A stretch of DNA of 64,000 bases from the NCBI RefSeq assembly GCF_001750685.1, contig NZ_CP017269.1, positions 4,009,416 to 4,073,415 on the forward strand, read 5' to 3'. A program made the position numbers and the translations under genes. Every line of letters begins with the position of its first letter. Position 1 is the first letter of the stretch. The notes beneath the pieces are model-generated. The model was given only the letters and a program-made list of their open reading frames with translations. It was not told where the DNA came from and searched no databases. Source of the DNA: Geosporobacter ferrireducens. Its GTDB lineage: Bacteria > Bacillota > Clostridia > Peptostreptococcales > Thermotaleaceae. Below are positions 8,852 to 16,871 of this stretch, one piece after another.

Positions 8852-9226
8852 GTGCATATGCTTGTATATGAAAATATATGAAATACAAGGGGGGCACTTC
8901 AAGCCACCCTTGCGTGCTTTCTTTAGTTCTGGGAATGAAGTGGTCGATAAAATGAAAGAGTTTAGCAATAGGCATTCAGATAAATTGTTATCTGTAGAGG
9001 GATATTTGAATGTAGATATAAATGACGAGGGACGGGGGTAGTGGCAACAGGAATGTCAGTAACTCCACCCCTTCGACATGTTGTTAATTTAATAGCAGTG
9101 CAAATATTTAAATACCCTCTCCTAAATATCTTTTAAATGTTAACTCATATTTTCAAGCTAAATTTATCTTTGAATTTTTATTTCATTAGTTCGTATATAA
9201 ATAATCACAAATAATAGGAGGCATAA
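8852..9226. other. 375-bp gap in the defence island with a possible gene remnant
   Basis: A 65-codon frame runs from 8844 to 9041 (+), overlapping the end of the helicase-nuclease. It has no ribosome site and I do not recognise the peptide; its last 40 residues read like genuine protein and may be the tail of a lost gene. The part from 9042 to 9226 is AT-rich non-coding sequence leading to the AGGAGG site of the next gene. Confidence 0.3.
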
Positions 9227-10489
9227 ATGAAAAAAGTTAAAGTGCCAAGAAATATTCCTTGCCCATGCGGAAGCAATCTAAAGTATAAGAATTGCTGTCT
9301 TCATCAAAATATTCAGTGGGGTATTAATTCTAATGGGGGCTACTATAGACTATTTTCGTTAACTGATAACATTGATGCAATAGAAGAAGTATCTCTAGCT
9401 TTTGATATGCAAGCACAAAGGTTTAGAGAAATAATGGGGAGAGAGCCTTATGATGATGATTATATATTTTTTGACAAAAACGCTTATTGCGTAGAAGAAA
9501 GTCTAAATAATATTAGCGATGCAATGAAAGAAATAGGTCTTGACCCTGAGCTGGTTTATGCAGTAAAAAAAACCGGTATGTTTGTTACCGATTATAATAA
9601 AAGTTTATTTACTGGTAAGGAAATACAAGAATGGAACGAGGCTATTAATGAGTACTACACTTCACATAAGGAATCTGAAACAAATAATATGCAAATAAAA
9701 GAATTATATAACGAATTAGTATCAATTATTGTTTTATATGGTATTGTTTTAGATAAAAAAGAACAATTTGAATTACCAATACAAGAGATGACTAGGTTTT
9801 CATATAATGAATATGTTTTATACTGTTTAGCAAAATCTCTGAAAACTATAAAAACCATCATGGGCAATATTGAAAGAGGGTTTAAAGAAGATTCTTTTAT
9901 TCTTGTAAGATCATTATACGAAAATTACTTATTTATCATTTATAGTTTTAATGAACCAGAAAAAATCCAAGAATTTATTCAAGCCAAAATTGGTCTTGAT
10001 CAGGGTACTTATGTTTATGCTAAAAACAAAAAAGGCGAAGATAATAAAAGAATAATTAAGGAGAAGTCTACTGGAAAAGAAGTAAAAGGTTTTATTACTG
10101 CATATGATATTGCTTCTTCAAGCAAATACAATGAAGATATATTATTATTTGATCATATATACGCGTTTTTATCTCAATACACACATCCAGATATTAATTC
10201 GATTGAAAATTATTTAAAAGAGAACAAATTTGATGGAACAGTTACAAGTAATACTGAAATCGTTGCTATTTTAACGATTTTTTTTGCCAGCTTAATATTA
10301 GCAGAGTTGCTAAATCTAAAGCATATTAATGAAATCGTTCAAGATGACATTATCAGAATTAATGACAGAATTAATAATCAATTGAAAATATATTTATCAA
10401 AAAATGCTGTTATGATTAAAGAAAATGATATTAGTGATATTATGATAGCGAGAGTCAACGATAGTCATCTTCAGAAAAATAACGGATAA
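9227..10489 (+). CDS. SEC-C zinc-motif protein with DUF5677-like C-terminal region, 420 aa
   Basis: ATG 9227 follows a clear AGGAGG at good spacing. Residues 7-25 form a SEC-C motif (CPCGSNLKYKNCCLH), a small zinc-binding module. The middle and C-terminal part (around 225-380) resembles DUF5677: FILVRSLYENYLFIIYSF, then a lysine-rich stretch, then FDHIYAFLSQYTHPD with a conserved histidine. This looks like an all-helical HEPN-related or AbiV-like fold, though I cannot assign a reaction. SEC-C/DUF5677 proteins turn up as accessory genes near restriction and abortive-infection systems. It closes the island and is followed at once by a strong terminator. There is no signal peptide or membrane segment. 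The SEC-C motif is certain; DUF5677 is probable. Confidence 0.65.
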   Translation: MKKVKVPRNIPCPCGSNLKYKNCCLHQNIQWGINSNGGYYRLFSLTDNIDAIEEVSLAFDMQAQRFREIMGREPYDDDYIFFDKNAYCVEESLNNISDAMKEIGLDPELVYAVKKTGMFVTDYNKSLFTGKEIQEWNEAINEYYTSHKESETNNMQIKELYNELVSIIVLYGIVLDKKEQFELPIQEMTRFSYNEYVLYCLAKSLKTIKTIMGNIERGFKEDSFILVRSLYENYLFIIYSFNEPEKIQEFIQAKIGLDQGTYVYAKNKKGEDNKRIIKEKSTGKEVKGFITAYDIASSSKYNEDILLFDHIYAFLSQYTHPDINSIENYLKENKFDGTVTSNTEIVAILTIFFASLILAELLNLKHINEIVQDDIIRINDRINNQLKIYLSKNAVMIKENDISDIMIARVNDSHLQKNNG

Positions 10490-10557
10490 AAATAAAATTA
10501 CACAACCGCAGACCAGCTAACTGATGTCAAGAAAACTTTCACAATAATTGTTTACTG

Positions 10558-10585
10558 AAAAAGGGCACGCTAATTAGCCCTTTTT
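10558..10585 (+). terminator. Rho-independent terminator after the SEC-C/DUF5677 gene
   Basis: AAAAAGGGC at 10558-10566 pairs with GCCCTTTTT at 10577-10585 around a 10-base loop. It marks the right end of the defence-like gene cluster. Confidence 0.85.
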
Positions 10586-10700
10586 ATAATACGAATATTC
10601 TTCAAAGGGTTATAGTAAAATATCCAGTGTAGTTTTTATCTTAGGCCACTATCTTCATATTAGCTTGATGCATCTTGACCTGTTCCTCGGGTGTGATTAG

Positions 10701-10764
10701 AATACAGGGACAGGTACTTCGATTCAAGTAAAAAGATATAAATCGAGGTACCTGTCCCTGTATT
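10701..10764. repeat. 24-bp near-perfect inverted repeat (GGGACAGGTAC palindrome)
   Basis: The arms 10701-10724 and 10741-10764 are complementary over 24 bases with one G-U pair, around a 16-base spacer. The core GGGACAGGTAC resembles the GGGACGGTTC core of the shorter palindromes at 12935, 22797 and 61304, suggesting related dispersed REP-like elements. It lies between genes and no reading frame uses it. Confidence 0.75.
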
Positions 10765-10870
10765 CGAAGACCGATCCTGTATTTAGTTCCTTGAGAACCA
10801 TGATTTTGAGAAATAAAAATGTCTAGGCAAGGACAATAAGGAATCAAAAAAATTAATAATAGTTTCTTTA

Positions 10871-10990
10871 AAATAGTCCCATAGTTTTTGATAAAAAACA
10901 AACTAGTCCCATACTTTGTGATTATCAGTCCCATTCTTGTTGATAATTTAATTGAAAAACCCCATAGTTTAGTAGATATAGTCCCAAACT
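10871..10990 (+). repeat. Array of five AGTCCCATA-like iterated motifs
   Basis: Degenerate copies of TAGTCCCATAGTTT start near 10874, 10904, 10926, 10957 and 10977, with spacings of about 30, 22, 31 and 20 bp. Such spacing resembles the multiple transposase-binding sites in an IS21-type end or the iterons of a replication origin. No transposase or replication gene is next to it, so this is at most a relic or a solo end. Confidence 0.5.
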
Positions 10991-11041
10991 ATATGAGAAC
11001 CCATACGAGTTATGTAGACGAAAATGTGAGAAGTTGAATGG

Positions 11042-11092
11042 AAAGTTGTGGATAAAATACAGAGTATTCTGTTTTTATCCACAACTTTTTTA
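11042..11092. other. Hairpin with two inverted perfect DnaA-box sequences, also terminator-like
   Basis: TGTGGATAA at 11047-11055 and TTATCCACA at 11075-11083 are perfect DnaA boxes in inverted orientation. They form the arms of a hairpin flanked by AAAG and CTTTTTT. A strong terminator is the simplest reading, but this position next to an iterated motif array could also be part of a decayed replication region. Confidence 0.45.
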
Positions 11093-11223
11093 ATGCAATT
11101 ATTCCTTTTTGTAGTCAAACCGTTTCTTTGTCGCGTGATTATGTTTGAAGGTGGATAAAAAACTGCCTTAGCTGACCAAGTTAAAGAGCATACTATCTAG
11201 TGATAGGAGCTATATAATTTATT

Positions 11224-11673
11224 TTATCGTGCAAGTCTGTTTAGGACTTTAACAATATTCATATCTTTGCTATAGGAGTTTATATCTCCATGTGCCCAGC
11301 AAGTCCTCGCTGAATCTTCAAATATTGCTATCCAATCCTGTTTATGGGTATCGCTATACTTGTTAAGCAAATAGGTATTATCCATGCCATCTGGAACTGG
11401 AAGCTTTGAAAGATCTAATGTCAATAATGAATGCTCAAAAAGAGTAATTTCAACGGCTTCAAATAATTTGTCAGTGATTTCTGTCAATTCTTTAAAGGTA
11501 ACATTCCTAATGTCATATTTTCCGCTAAGCTCTTTATAAACATCATTGCTTTCATTGATTTTGCTGCTTTTTTCAATATTGTTGATTTGAAAATCACCCT
11601 CTTTTTTTACCTTATCATTTTGGATAGGCTGGTAGCTGTAAAGATAATTACTATTTACTCCACGAATACGCAA
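11224..11673 (-). CDS. Conserved hypothetical protein, 149 aa
   Basis: The frame extends upstream to 11781, but on the minus strand an AAGGAGGAGG site (11677-11688) sits five bases before a TTG at 11673, giving a protein beginning MRIRGVNSNYLYSYQ. I do not recognise the family. The N-terminal 50 residues are polar and probably disordered, ending in a K/E/N/S-rich linker. The C-terminal part contains ELTEITDKLFEAVEITLFE, then WIAIFEDSAR and a short helical end. There is no signal peptide or membrane segment, so a soluble cytoplasmic protein is likely. It is transcribed away from the following membrane-anchored gene. Its strong ribosome site supports it being a real gene. Confidence 0.6.
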   Translation of the reverse strand: MRIRGVNSNYLYSYQPIQNDKVKKEGDFQINNIEKSSKINESNDVYKELSGKYDIRNVTFKELTEITDKLFEAVEITLFEHSLLTLDLSKLPVPDGMDNTYLLNKYSDTHKQDWIAIFEDSARTCWAHGDINSYSKDMNIVKVLNRLAR

Positions 11674-11851
11674 ATAAACCTCCTCCTTAATTTTGAAACA
11701 ATAAATTACATATATTGGTAACCTCTTTATTATCGGAAAAATTAAACAAGGATTTATAGGCAAAAAGCCAGAAATGTTCAATTTAAACCTGAAATCAGTC
11801 AGTAATAAAAAAATTCACCCTGGCATAGATAATTAAGGGGTGATTGTTGGT

Positions 11852-12907
11852 ATGGTAATATTATTAAGACGGCTTAAATTTTACTTGATAGTAATTTTAG
11901 TATTAGCAATTGCATCGGTGTTTGTATGGATGATAATTTCGAATAAAAACAAAACAGTTCAAACTGTAATGGGTGGATATATCCATACCAATAATAAGCC
12001 GGAAGGGGAAGTTACACAAGTTGTATTTAATTCTGATGAAATAAATGATGATGCGGAACGCTTCCAGCGTCCTTCGAAGGAACCTGCATTAAAGCTGAAA
12101 TATACTGCAAAAGACTTTATTGATCATTTAGAAGAACCGCCCTATATTCAAACAATCTTTCAGACACCGGAAGATGTAATTCAAGCCTATTATGCCATCT
12201 TAAAGGATGCAGCCAATATGAATGGATATCATGGCGGATGTGGTACCATAGGGTGGGCAAAAATTCCGTATCCATATGCTTATGAACTTCTAACGAAGGA
12301 TGTCCAACAGAAAATGCCTTTAGAGAAGTTTGTAGAATCCTTTGCAGGGATTGGACACATGACTCTACTTAAGCTCTATCCTGCATACCAGCCTCCCGGC
12401 ACTGCTGATAACATTAAATTCTATATGGTGGAAATTGAAGTCATTACAGGTCCGCCTTATAAAGGGCATGAAGATAATCAATTGCAACCCAGTTTTTTTG
12501 CTTATTATTATGGGCTTATCACAACGGAAAAAACACCTTCTAATGGCTGGAAAATTAAATCGATCGATTATGTTCCTGAAGATTTTCTGTGCCATCCCTT
12601 TCACCACTGGGATTATGATGCCAAGTTTCTGGTGAAAATTGTCTATCAAAATTGGTATGGCCTTATTGACGAAATAGAAAAGGTTGAAAAGGATGATTCA
12701 ATGGTATATGTCTTTGCTTCTGGAAGTGGTCATAAGTACAGGTTTGATTTTGTAAGAATTACAAATGGTGATGATGTCCTATTGCATGAAAATATACTGG
12801 AAAATGGACAATGGAAAGAAGTAAACCTGTTAAAAGAAGAACATCAAGTTTATAAGTTTTCTATTTTAAATCCGAATTTAAAGCAATACAATCAAAATAG
12901 CAGATAG
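11852..12907 (+). CDS. Membrane-anchored protein of unknown function, 351 aa
   Basis: The frame is open from a GTG at 11840, but ATG 11852 is better placed behind AAGGGG. A single N-terminal transmembrane segment (roughly residues 7-29, rich in I, L and V) is followed by a short KNKTV linker, so most of the protein should lie outside the membrane. The exposed region begins with a polar stretch, then has TIFQTPEDVIQAYYAILKDAA, a pattern typical of secreted NTF2-like or DUF4829-like domains, followed by a proline- and aromatic-rich globular part. I do not assign a function. The stop codon lies inside the terminator hairpin that follows, so it is probably a single-gene transcript. Confidence 0.7.
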   Translation: MVILLRRLKFYLIVILVLAIASVFVWMIISNKNKTVQTVMGGYIHTNNKPEGEVTQVVFNSDEINDDAERFQRPSKEPALKLKYTAKDFIDHLEEPPYIQTIFQTPEDVIQAYYAILKDAANMNGYHGGCGTIGWAKIPYPYAYELLTKDVQQKMPLEKFVESFAGIGHMTLLKLYPAYQPPGTADNIKFYMVEIEVITGPPYKGHEDNQLQPSFFAYYYGLITTEKTPSNGWKIKSIDYVPEDFLCHPFHHWDYDAKFLVKIVYQNWYGLIDEIEKVEKDDSMVYVFASGSGHKYRFDFVRITNGDDVLLHENILENGQWKEVNLLKEEHQVYKFSILNPNLKQYNQNSR

Positions 12908-12930
12908 TGTTAAGTACCATCTGCTATTTT
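12894..12930 (+). terminator. Rho-independent terminator overlapping the gene stop
   Basis: AAAATAGCAGAT pairs with ATCTGCTATTTT across a 13-base loop, and the TAG stop at 12905-12907 lies inside it. The stem ends in a T-run. Confidence 0.8.
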
Positions 12931-12934
12931 CTTT

Positions 12935-12963
12935 CCAGACAAGGGGACGGTTCCTTTGTCTGG
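12935..12963. repeat. Dispersed palindrome, GGGACGGTTC family, copy 1
   Basis: CCAGACAAGG and CCTTTGTCTGG are inverted around GGACGGTT. Related copies lie at 18841 (one arm only), 22797 (inverted) and 61304 (inverted, inside a coding region). A REP-like hairpin element. Confidence 0.8.
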
Positions 12964-13091
12964 CTTAATCATTGTCTTAAACCTTCTTGGGGGAAGAAAG
13001 CCGTAAAAATTATAATGAAGTTTGATAGAAAAATGTGATAGTATAGTGGGTGTAAGGCTGCTTTGAGCATAAAAGGGCAGTTTATCGCTTG

Positions 13092-13119
13092 TGCCTGGGA
13101 AAATAAATGCCAGGCTTTT
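13092..13119 (+). terminator. Terminator-like hairpin in the symporter leader (possible attenuator)
   Basis: GCCTGG at 13093-13098 pairs with CCAGGC at 13110-13115, followed by TTTT, 26 bp before the symporter start. The preceding 60 bases can form other small stems, so leader-based control is possible, but I recognise no riboswitch class. Confidence 0.5.
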
Positions 13120-13145
13120 AATTGACGGGATAGAAGGTGGACAAA

Positions 13146-14522
13146 ATGTTTATATGGAGTGCCCTGGTTACATTGATTATCACAGGGATAGCAGGTTACC
13201 TGGGTAAGCTGAAAGTGAATACCTCAAAGGACTTTATCACGGGAGGCAACAAGCTTGGCGTTCTTGGAGTAACCAGTATGCTGATGGGTTCCATTATAGG
13301 GGGTGCGTCTACTGTAGGGACGGCCCAAATGGCATACAATAGAGGAATAGGGGCAATATGGTTTATATTGGGATTGAGTATATCGAGTATTTTTCTAGGC
13401 CTCATGTATGCCAAACAAGTAGAGCAGGAGAATCATGAAACGATTCCCCATATCCTGGGTCAAACCTATGGGAAAAAGGCCAGAACCGCCGCGAGTTTAC
13501 TCTTGTCAGGGGGAATATTTATTCATATCAATGGGCAGGTTATTGCAGTGATTGCCCTATTTACTGCTATATTTGGTTTAAGTACCTTCTTGTCTGCAGT
13601 GATTGTCATAGGCTTATTGGTGGTCTATGTGATCTTTGGGGGATTTTGGGGTGGAACCTTAGTGGGATCTGTGAAAACAGTTTTGTTGTATAGTACCAGC
13701 CTAATCAGCGGATATATACTTTTCTTTCATCTAAAAGGAGGTTCGGAAATACTGGCATACTTTCCGAAGGAGCCATGGTTTAATCTTTTTAGCAGCGGCA
13801 TTGCCAATGATCTGGCCTCAGGTATTGCCACCGTAGTAGGGGTTCTATCTACCCAGACTTATTTTCAAGCTGTGATTGCAGGGAGAAATAGTAAGGTATC
13901 GAGAAATAGTGCCTTTCTGACGGCCTTTCTGGTGTTTCCTATAGGGATTGTATGTACGTCTATTGGTATGTATATGAGAATCCATTATCCCAATATCGTT
14001 CCGAGTGAGGCTTTTCCATTGTTTCTGCAAAATCATTTGCATCCGGTGATCGGCGGCATATCTATTGCCACTATCCTGATTTCTTCCATTGCCACTGGAG
14101 CGGGACTGGCCCTTGGTATGGCCACCATGTTTGTTCGGGATGTGTATAAGGAGATTATTCATCCACAGGCTGGCGATAAACTTCAACTTTACTTACTACG
14201 GCTAAGCATTGTTGTTATAGGCTTTATGACATTTGGTATCGTTATGAAAAATCAAGATTCGATGGTATTAGACTGGGGCTTTTTATCCATGATCTTCCGA
14301 GCCACACCCATCTTTTTACCCTTGACGGCAGCTATGTTCTTTAAAAACAGGCTGAAAGCAGAAAGCGGCATATATGCAATCATTGGAGGACCTGCTGCCA
14401 GTATTCTGTGGATTCTTTTAGGTTATGGAAAAATTACATCGCTGTATATCGGCCTTGGGGCAGGATTTATTATATTGGCTGGTATGAACTTAAGATATGG
14501 AGAATTGGGAAAGCAAAGATGA
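13146..14522 (+). CDS. Sodium:solute symporter (SSS) family transporter, 458 aa
   Basis: ATG 13146 follows GAAGG at 8-base spacing; a GTG at 13137 is in frame but overlaps that site. The protein is almost entirely hydrophobic, with about 12-13 transmembrane segments, the first at residues 2-22. The SSS signature is visible: DFITGGNKLGVLGVTSMLMG with the following IIGGASTVGTAQMAY, matching the conserved unwound TM1 region of the LeuT fold. Family knowledge: such proteins couple sodium influx to uptake of an organic solute such as an amino acid, carboxylate or sugar. The substrate cannot be read from the sequence and no catabolic gene is adjacent. It is monocistronic as far as seen, behind a leader with a terminator-like hairpin. 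Confidence 0.85.
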   Translation: MFIWSALVTLIITGIAGYLGKLKVNTSKDFITGGNKLGVLGVTSMLMGSIIGGASTVGTAQMAYNRGIGAIWFILGLSISSIFLGLMYAKQVEQENHETIPHILGQTYGKKARTAASLLLSGGIFIHINGQVIAVIALFTAIFGLSTFLSAVIVIGLLVVYVIFGGFWGGTLVGSVKTVLLYSTSLISGYILFFHLKGGSEILAYFPKEPWFNLFSSGIANDLASGIATVVGVLSTQTYFQAVIAGRNSKVSRNSAFLTAFLVFPIGIVCTSIGMYMRIHYPNIVPSEAFPLFLQNHLHPVIGGISIATILISSIATGAGLALGMATMFVRDVYKEIIHPQAGDKLQLYLLRLSIVVIGFMTFGIVMKNQDSMVLDWGFLSMIFRATPIFLPLTAAMFFKNRLKAESGIYAIIGGPAASILWILLGYGKITSLYIGLGAGFIILAGMNLRYGELGKQR

Positions 14523-14850
14523 TAAAGTTTTCAAGAGATTATGCATGAAGCAGTTATAATCAATATCTATATGAATATAGAAGACAAGATTCTTTCATTG
14601 ATGCTTAGTTAGATAAATCATACTTTTAAAGGCAGGGAGATTTCGAGAAGTATGTGGATGTTGAGACGGGAGATAAGGTTTTAGAATATAAGTCAGTAAA
14701 AAAATACACAGATTTAAATATAAAAAGGTGTAAATTCTTTGCAATAAAAATCAATTTTCATTAATCTTAAAGAAAAATGGAATAAAATCAATATAATTAA
14801 ATATCAAATTAAAAATATTAATATATAAATTAAAAATATTAATATTTTTA
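14523..14850. other. AT-rich intergenic region with short tandem repeat
   Basis: No supported gene. A block of about 19 bases (AAATTAAAAATATTAATAT) occurs twice, at about 14803 and 14827, just upstream of the promoter below. Confidence 0.4.
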
Positions 14851-14879
14851 TTGACAAAACTGATGAAAAGGTGTATGTT
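14851..14879 (+). promoter_or_regulatory. Predicted sigma-A promoter for the DUF2089/YvlD-like operon
   Basis: TTGACA at 14851-14856, a 17-bp spacer and TATGTT at 14874-14879, 41 bp before the DUF2089 start codon. Confidence 0.6.
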
Positions 14880-14920
14880 TTAATTAACAGAGAAACGAAA
14901 GCCAAAAAGAGGTGATAATA

Positions 14921-15328
14921 ATGAACTATAAGGCGCCGAGCCAATGTCCAATTTGTGAAAACGAATTAATCATAACCGGAATGAGTTGTTCAAGGTGCAA
15001 AACCAATATAGAAGGTCAATTCACAGGCTGTAAATTTTGTAAGATTTCTCAAGAACAGCTTGAATTCATTGAGGTTTTTATAAAATGTAGGGGAAGCATA
15101 AAGGATGTGGAAAAGGAGCTGGGGATTTCATACCCAACCGTTCGAAACCGACTTGAGGGAGCAATACAAGCTCTAGGATATAGTACTGAGAAAGCAGGGG
15201 ATCAGGTTGAGGAAAGTAGAAACTCTCAATCTATTAATCAAGAAAAACAGGCAATACTTGATGCTTTGGAAAAAGGAGAAATAAGTTCACAGGAAGCAAC
15301 TCGGAGACTTCATAAGTTAAAAAAGTAA
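14921..15328 (+). CDS. DUF2089-family zinc-ribbon/HTH regulator, 135 aa
   Basis: ATG 14921 is eight bases from AAAGAGG and preferred over the in-frame GTG at 14912. The N-terminus is a zinc ribbon: CPICENEL, then CSRCKTNIEG and CKFC, with paired cysteines. Residues 40-90 form a helix-turn-helix (SIKDVEKELGISYPTVRNRL), the pattern of sigma-factor region 4-like DNA binding. The C-terminal 30 residues (ILDALEKGEISSQEATRRLHKL) match the short SHOCT-like helical element that also begins the next protein. This is the DUF2089 family, which usually heads small operons with SHOCT/DUF4097 and YvlD-type membrane proteins and is thought to regulate them. First gene of a four-gene operon behind a good promoter. 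Confidence 0.85.
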   Translation: MNYKAPSQCPICENELIITGMSCSRCKTNIEGQFTGCKFCKISQEQLEFIEVFIKCRGSIKDVEKELGISYPTVRNRLEGAIQALGYSTEKAGDQVEESRNSQSINQEKQAILDALEKGEISSQEATRRLHKLKK

Positions 15329-15361
15329 TATTAATCATTTAAATGAAAGGATGGAATTAGA

Positions 15362-15799
15362 ATGGATAATGAAAAGCTTAAGATTTTAGAAATGATTCAG
15401 GAGGGAAAACTTTCATCTTCTGAGGCGCTAGAATTACTCAATGCATTACAAGAAGTAGATAATAGAGATGAGAGGTTATCATTGGAAAAAAGCGACACTA
15501 AAAAGGAACGGTTTTTAAGAGTGCGGGTATCTGGTAATAATCCAGGAGTTAAAAAAGTAGACGTAAATATCCCTTTAAGCCTAATGAAAATAGCTTCAAA
15601 GTTTATTAATCTGGGTATGACAATGATTCCTCAAGAAGCAAAAGAACAAATGGAGCATAAAGGAATCGATGTTTCAAAAATTGATTTTGATGAATTGGTT
15701 CAAGCAATTGATCAAGGGCTTTCTGATGGTAAGCTGGTAGATGTTGATGTAGATGATGCTGAACAAGGTAGAATCACGGTAGAGGTTTATGTTGACTAA
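15362..15799 (+). CDS. SHOCT-like domain protein (YvlB N-terminal type), 145 aa
   Basis: ATG 15362 begins a protein whose first 30 residues (EKLKILEMIQEGKLSSSEAL) are the SHOCT-like two-helix element. This element is shared with the C-terminus of the preceding regulator and is probably an interaction module. Residues 45-145 form an alpha/beta domain ending in repeated acidic strands (LVDVDVDDAEQGRITVEVYVD). In Bacillus-type yvl operons similar proteins accompany a PspC or YvlD membrane protein in envelope stress. The next gene starts inside its 3' end, so translation is coupled. Function is inferred from context. Confidence 0.75.
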   Translation: MDNEKLKILEMIQEGKLSSSEALELLNALQEVDNRDERLSLEKSDTKKERFLRVRVSGNNPGVKKVDVNIPLSLMKIASKFINLGMTMIPQEAKEQMEHKGIDVSKIDFDELVQAIDQGLSDGKLVDVDVDDAEQGRITVEVYVD

Positions 15800-16130
15800 G
15801 TCCAATTTAAGTCAGCTTATGCTGATAAAAATTAAATATAAAAGCGTTATTGGGCTTACGATTCCTATTGCACTATTTCCTATTGATGAGTTAATATCTG
15901 CCTTTAAAGATTTGATACTGATTTTACAGAAAGTATTTCCTCTATTGAATGATAGAATGATGAAAGAAAAGCTAAATGAGCTAGGTAAACATATAACTAT
16001 AGAAAATGTATCTTCTGAGGTAATCTTTGAGCTGATCAAAGAGCTGTTTAATGAAATTCGAAAACATAAGGGTCTAAAGCTCATAGAAGTTGATATGAAG
16101 AATCTACAGTTAATGGTGAAATTCTATTAA
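15789..16130 (+). CDS. Small alpha/beta protein of the DUF2089/YvlD operon, 113 aa
   Basis: ATG 15789 overlaps the preceding gene by 11 bases, and AGAGG at 15781-15785 is its ribosome site. I do not recognise the family. It resembles the C-terminal half of its upstream neighbour: a hydrophobic start with IGLTIPIALFPIDELISAF, a helical middle and a final strand pair (LKLIEVDMKNLQLMVKFY). This looks like a paralogous or split version of that domain. No clear transmembrane segment is present. The overlap and conserved order argue that it works with its neighbours. Confidence 0.65.
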   Translation: MLTKSNLSQLMLIKIKYKSVIGLTIPIALFPIDELISAFKDLILILQKVFPLLNDRMMKEKLNELGKHITIENVSSEVIFELIKELFNEIRKHKGLKLIEVDMKNLQLMVKFY

Positions 16131-16145
16131 AAAGGGTGAAAAACC

Positions 16146-16493
16146 ATGAAAAAGCAACAATTAAAGCTATTGACAAACTTTATAGGTGTTTATATTATGA
16201 CATCAGTATTTTCATGGATTGAATCAGATGGAATCGTTCAAATTATAATATTTGCCAGTACATTATGGTTGATTAACCTTCTTCTAAGGCCGTTGCTACT
16301 CTTAGTAACACTACCTATTAATATGCTGACATTAGGTATTTTTAGTTTGATCATTCATACTTGGATGATCATGCTAACAGATATCCTGATAAGAGGCATA
16401 CACATATCAAGCTTTTGGATATCATTCATGCTGGCAATGCTGATCATAGCAATGAATCTTATTTTAAAAAACTTCATTGAAACAAAAGGATGA
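16146..16493 (+). CDS. YvlD-like phage-holin-family membrane protein, 115 aa
   Basis: ATG 16146 follows AAGGG with good spacing. Four hydrophobic segments cover almost the whole length: about 8-24, 29-54, 59-80 and 87-110. LLLRPLLLLVTLPINMLTLGI in the second-third region is the signature of the YvlD/phage-holin (DUF360-type) family of four-helix membrane proteins. It is the last gene of the DUF2089/SHOCT operon, as in the yvl operons of Bacilli, where these proteins belong to the cell-envelope stress response. Biochemical function unknown. Confidence 0.8.
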   Translation: MKKQQLKLLTNFIGVYIMTSVFSWIESDGIVQIIIFASTLWLINLLLRPLLLLVTLPINMLTLGIFSLIIHTWMIMLTDILIRGIHISSFWISFMLAMLIIAMNLILKNFIETKG

Positions 16494-16871
16494 AAAAAGC
16501 GGCAAAAATATATCTATTTTTAATAACGAACGGCGGCAGAAAGTCTTGACCGGGCATATCAGGCATGCTGAAATTTATCCGGAATATAAGGCGATTTATG
16601 GTAGGGATAAAGAACATTAGACGAGAATATAAAAAAATATGAAACAGGAGCTACAAACAAAAGCACAAGGCTTGGGTTATAACAGACCCGCCTTGTGCTT
16701 TTGTGCTTTAGGGATTATTAAAAGAAAAAATTTCTTGGGATATGATACAATGGCGTATGAAATAAAAGTTTATGAAAAAATTTTATTAAATTGAGATTTC
16801 ATGTCACAAAACCGTTATTTGGATTGTTATAAGGGTACAGTCGGCTGATAAACAATCAAAGGAGGAAACTC
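16494..16871 (+). terminator. Intergenic region with strong terminator at 16659-16702
   Basis: AAAAGCACAAGGC at 16659-16671 pairs over 13 bases with GCCTTGTGCTTTT at 16690-16702, with a GGGT/ACCC inner stem. It terminates the YvlD operon or a short transcript. Upstream, 16530-16619 contains an open 30-codon stretch (ending EYKAIYGRDKEH, TAG at 16617) that looks like a gene remnant but has no start or ribosome site. Confidence 0.8.

Noticed and set aside
8844..9041. 65-codon frame after the helicase-nuclease
   Set aside because: No ribosome site, overlaps the preceding gene, unknown peptide; kept only as a possible remnant.
10641..10934. 97-codon minus-strand frame across the palindrome and the iterated motifs
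   Set aside because: It is generated by repeat sequence, lacks a ribosome site and resembles no protein.
10701..10985. CRISPR-like array
   Set aside because: The motifs are degenerate, spaced irregularly and not separated by unique spacers of constant length; no cas genes are present.
11042..11092. Chromosomal origin of replication based on two DnaA boxes
   Set aside because: No dnaA, dnaN or rnpA genes, no cluster of further boxes, and the sequence also works as a simple terminator hairpin.
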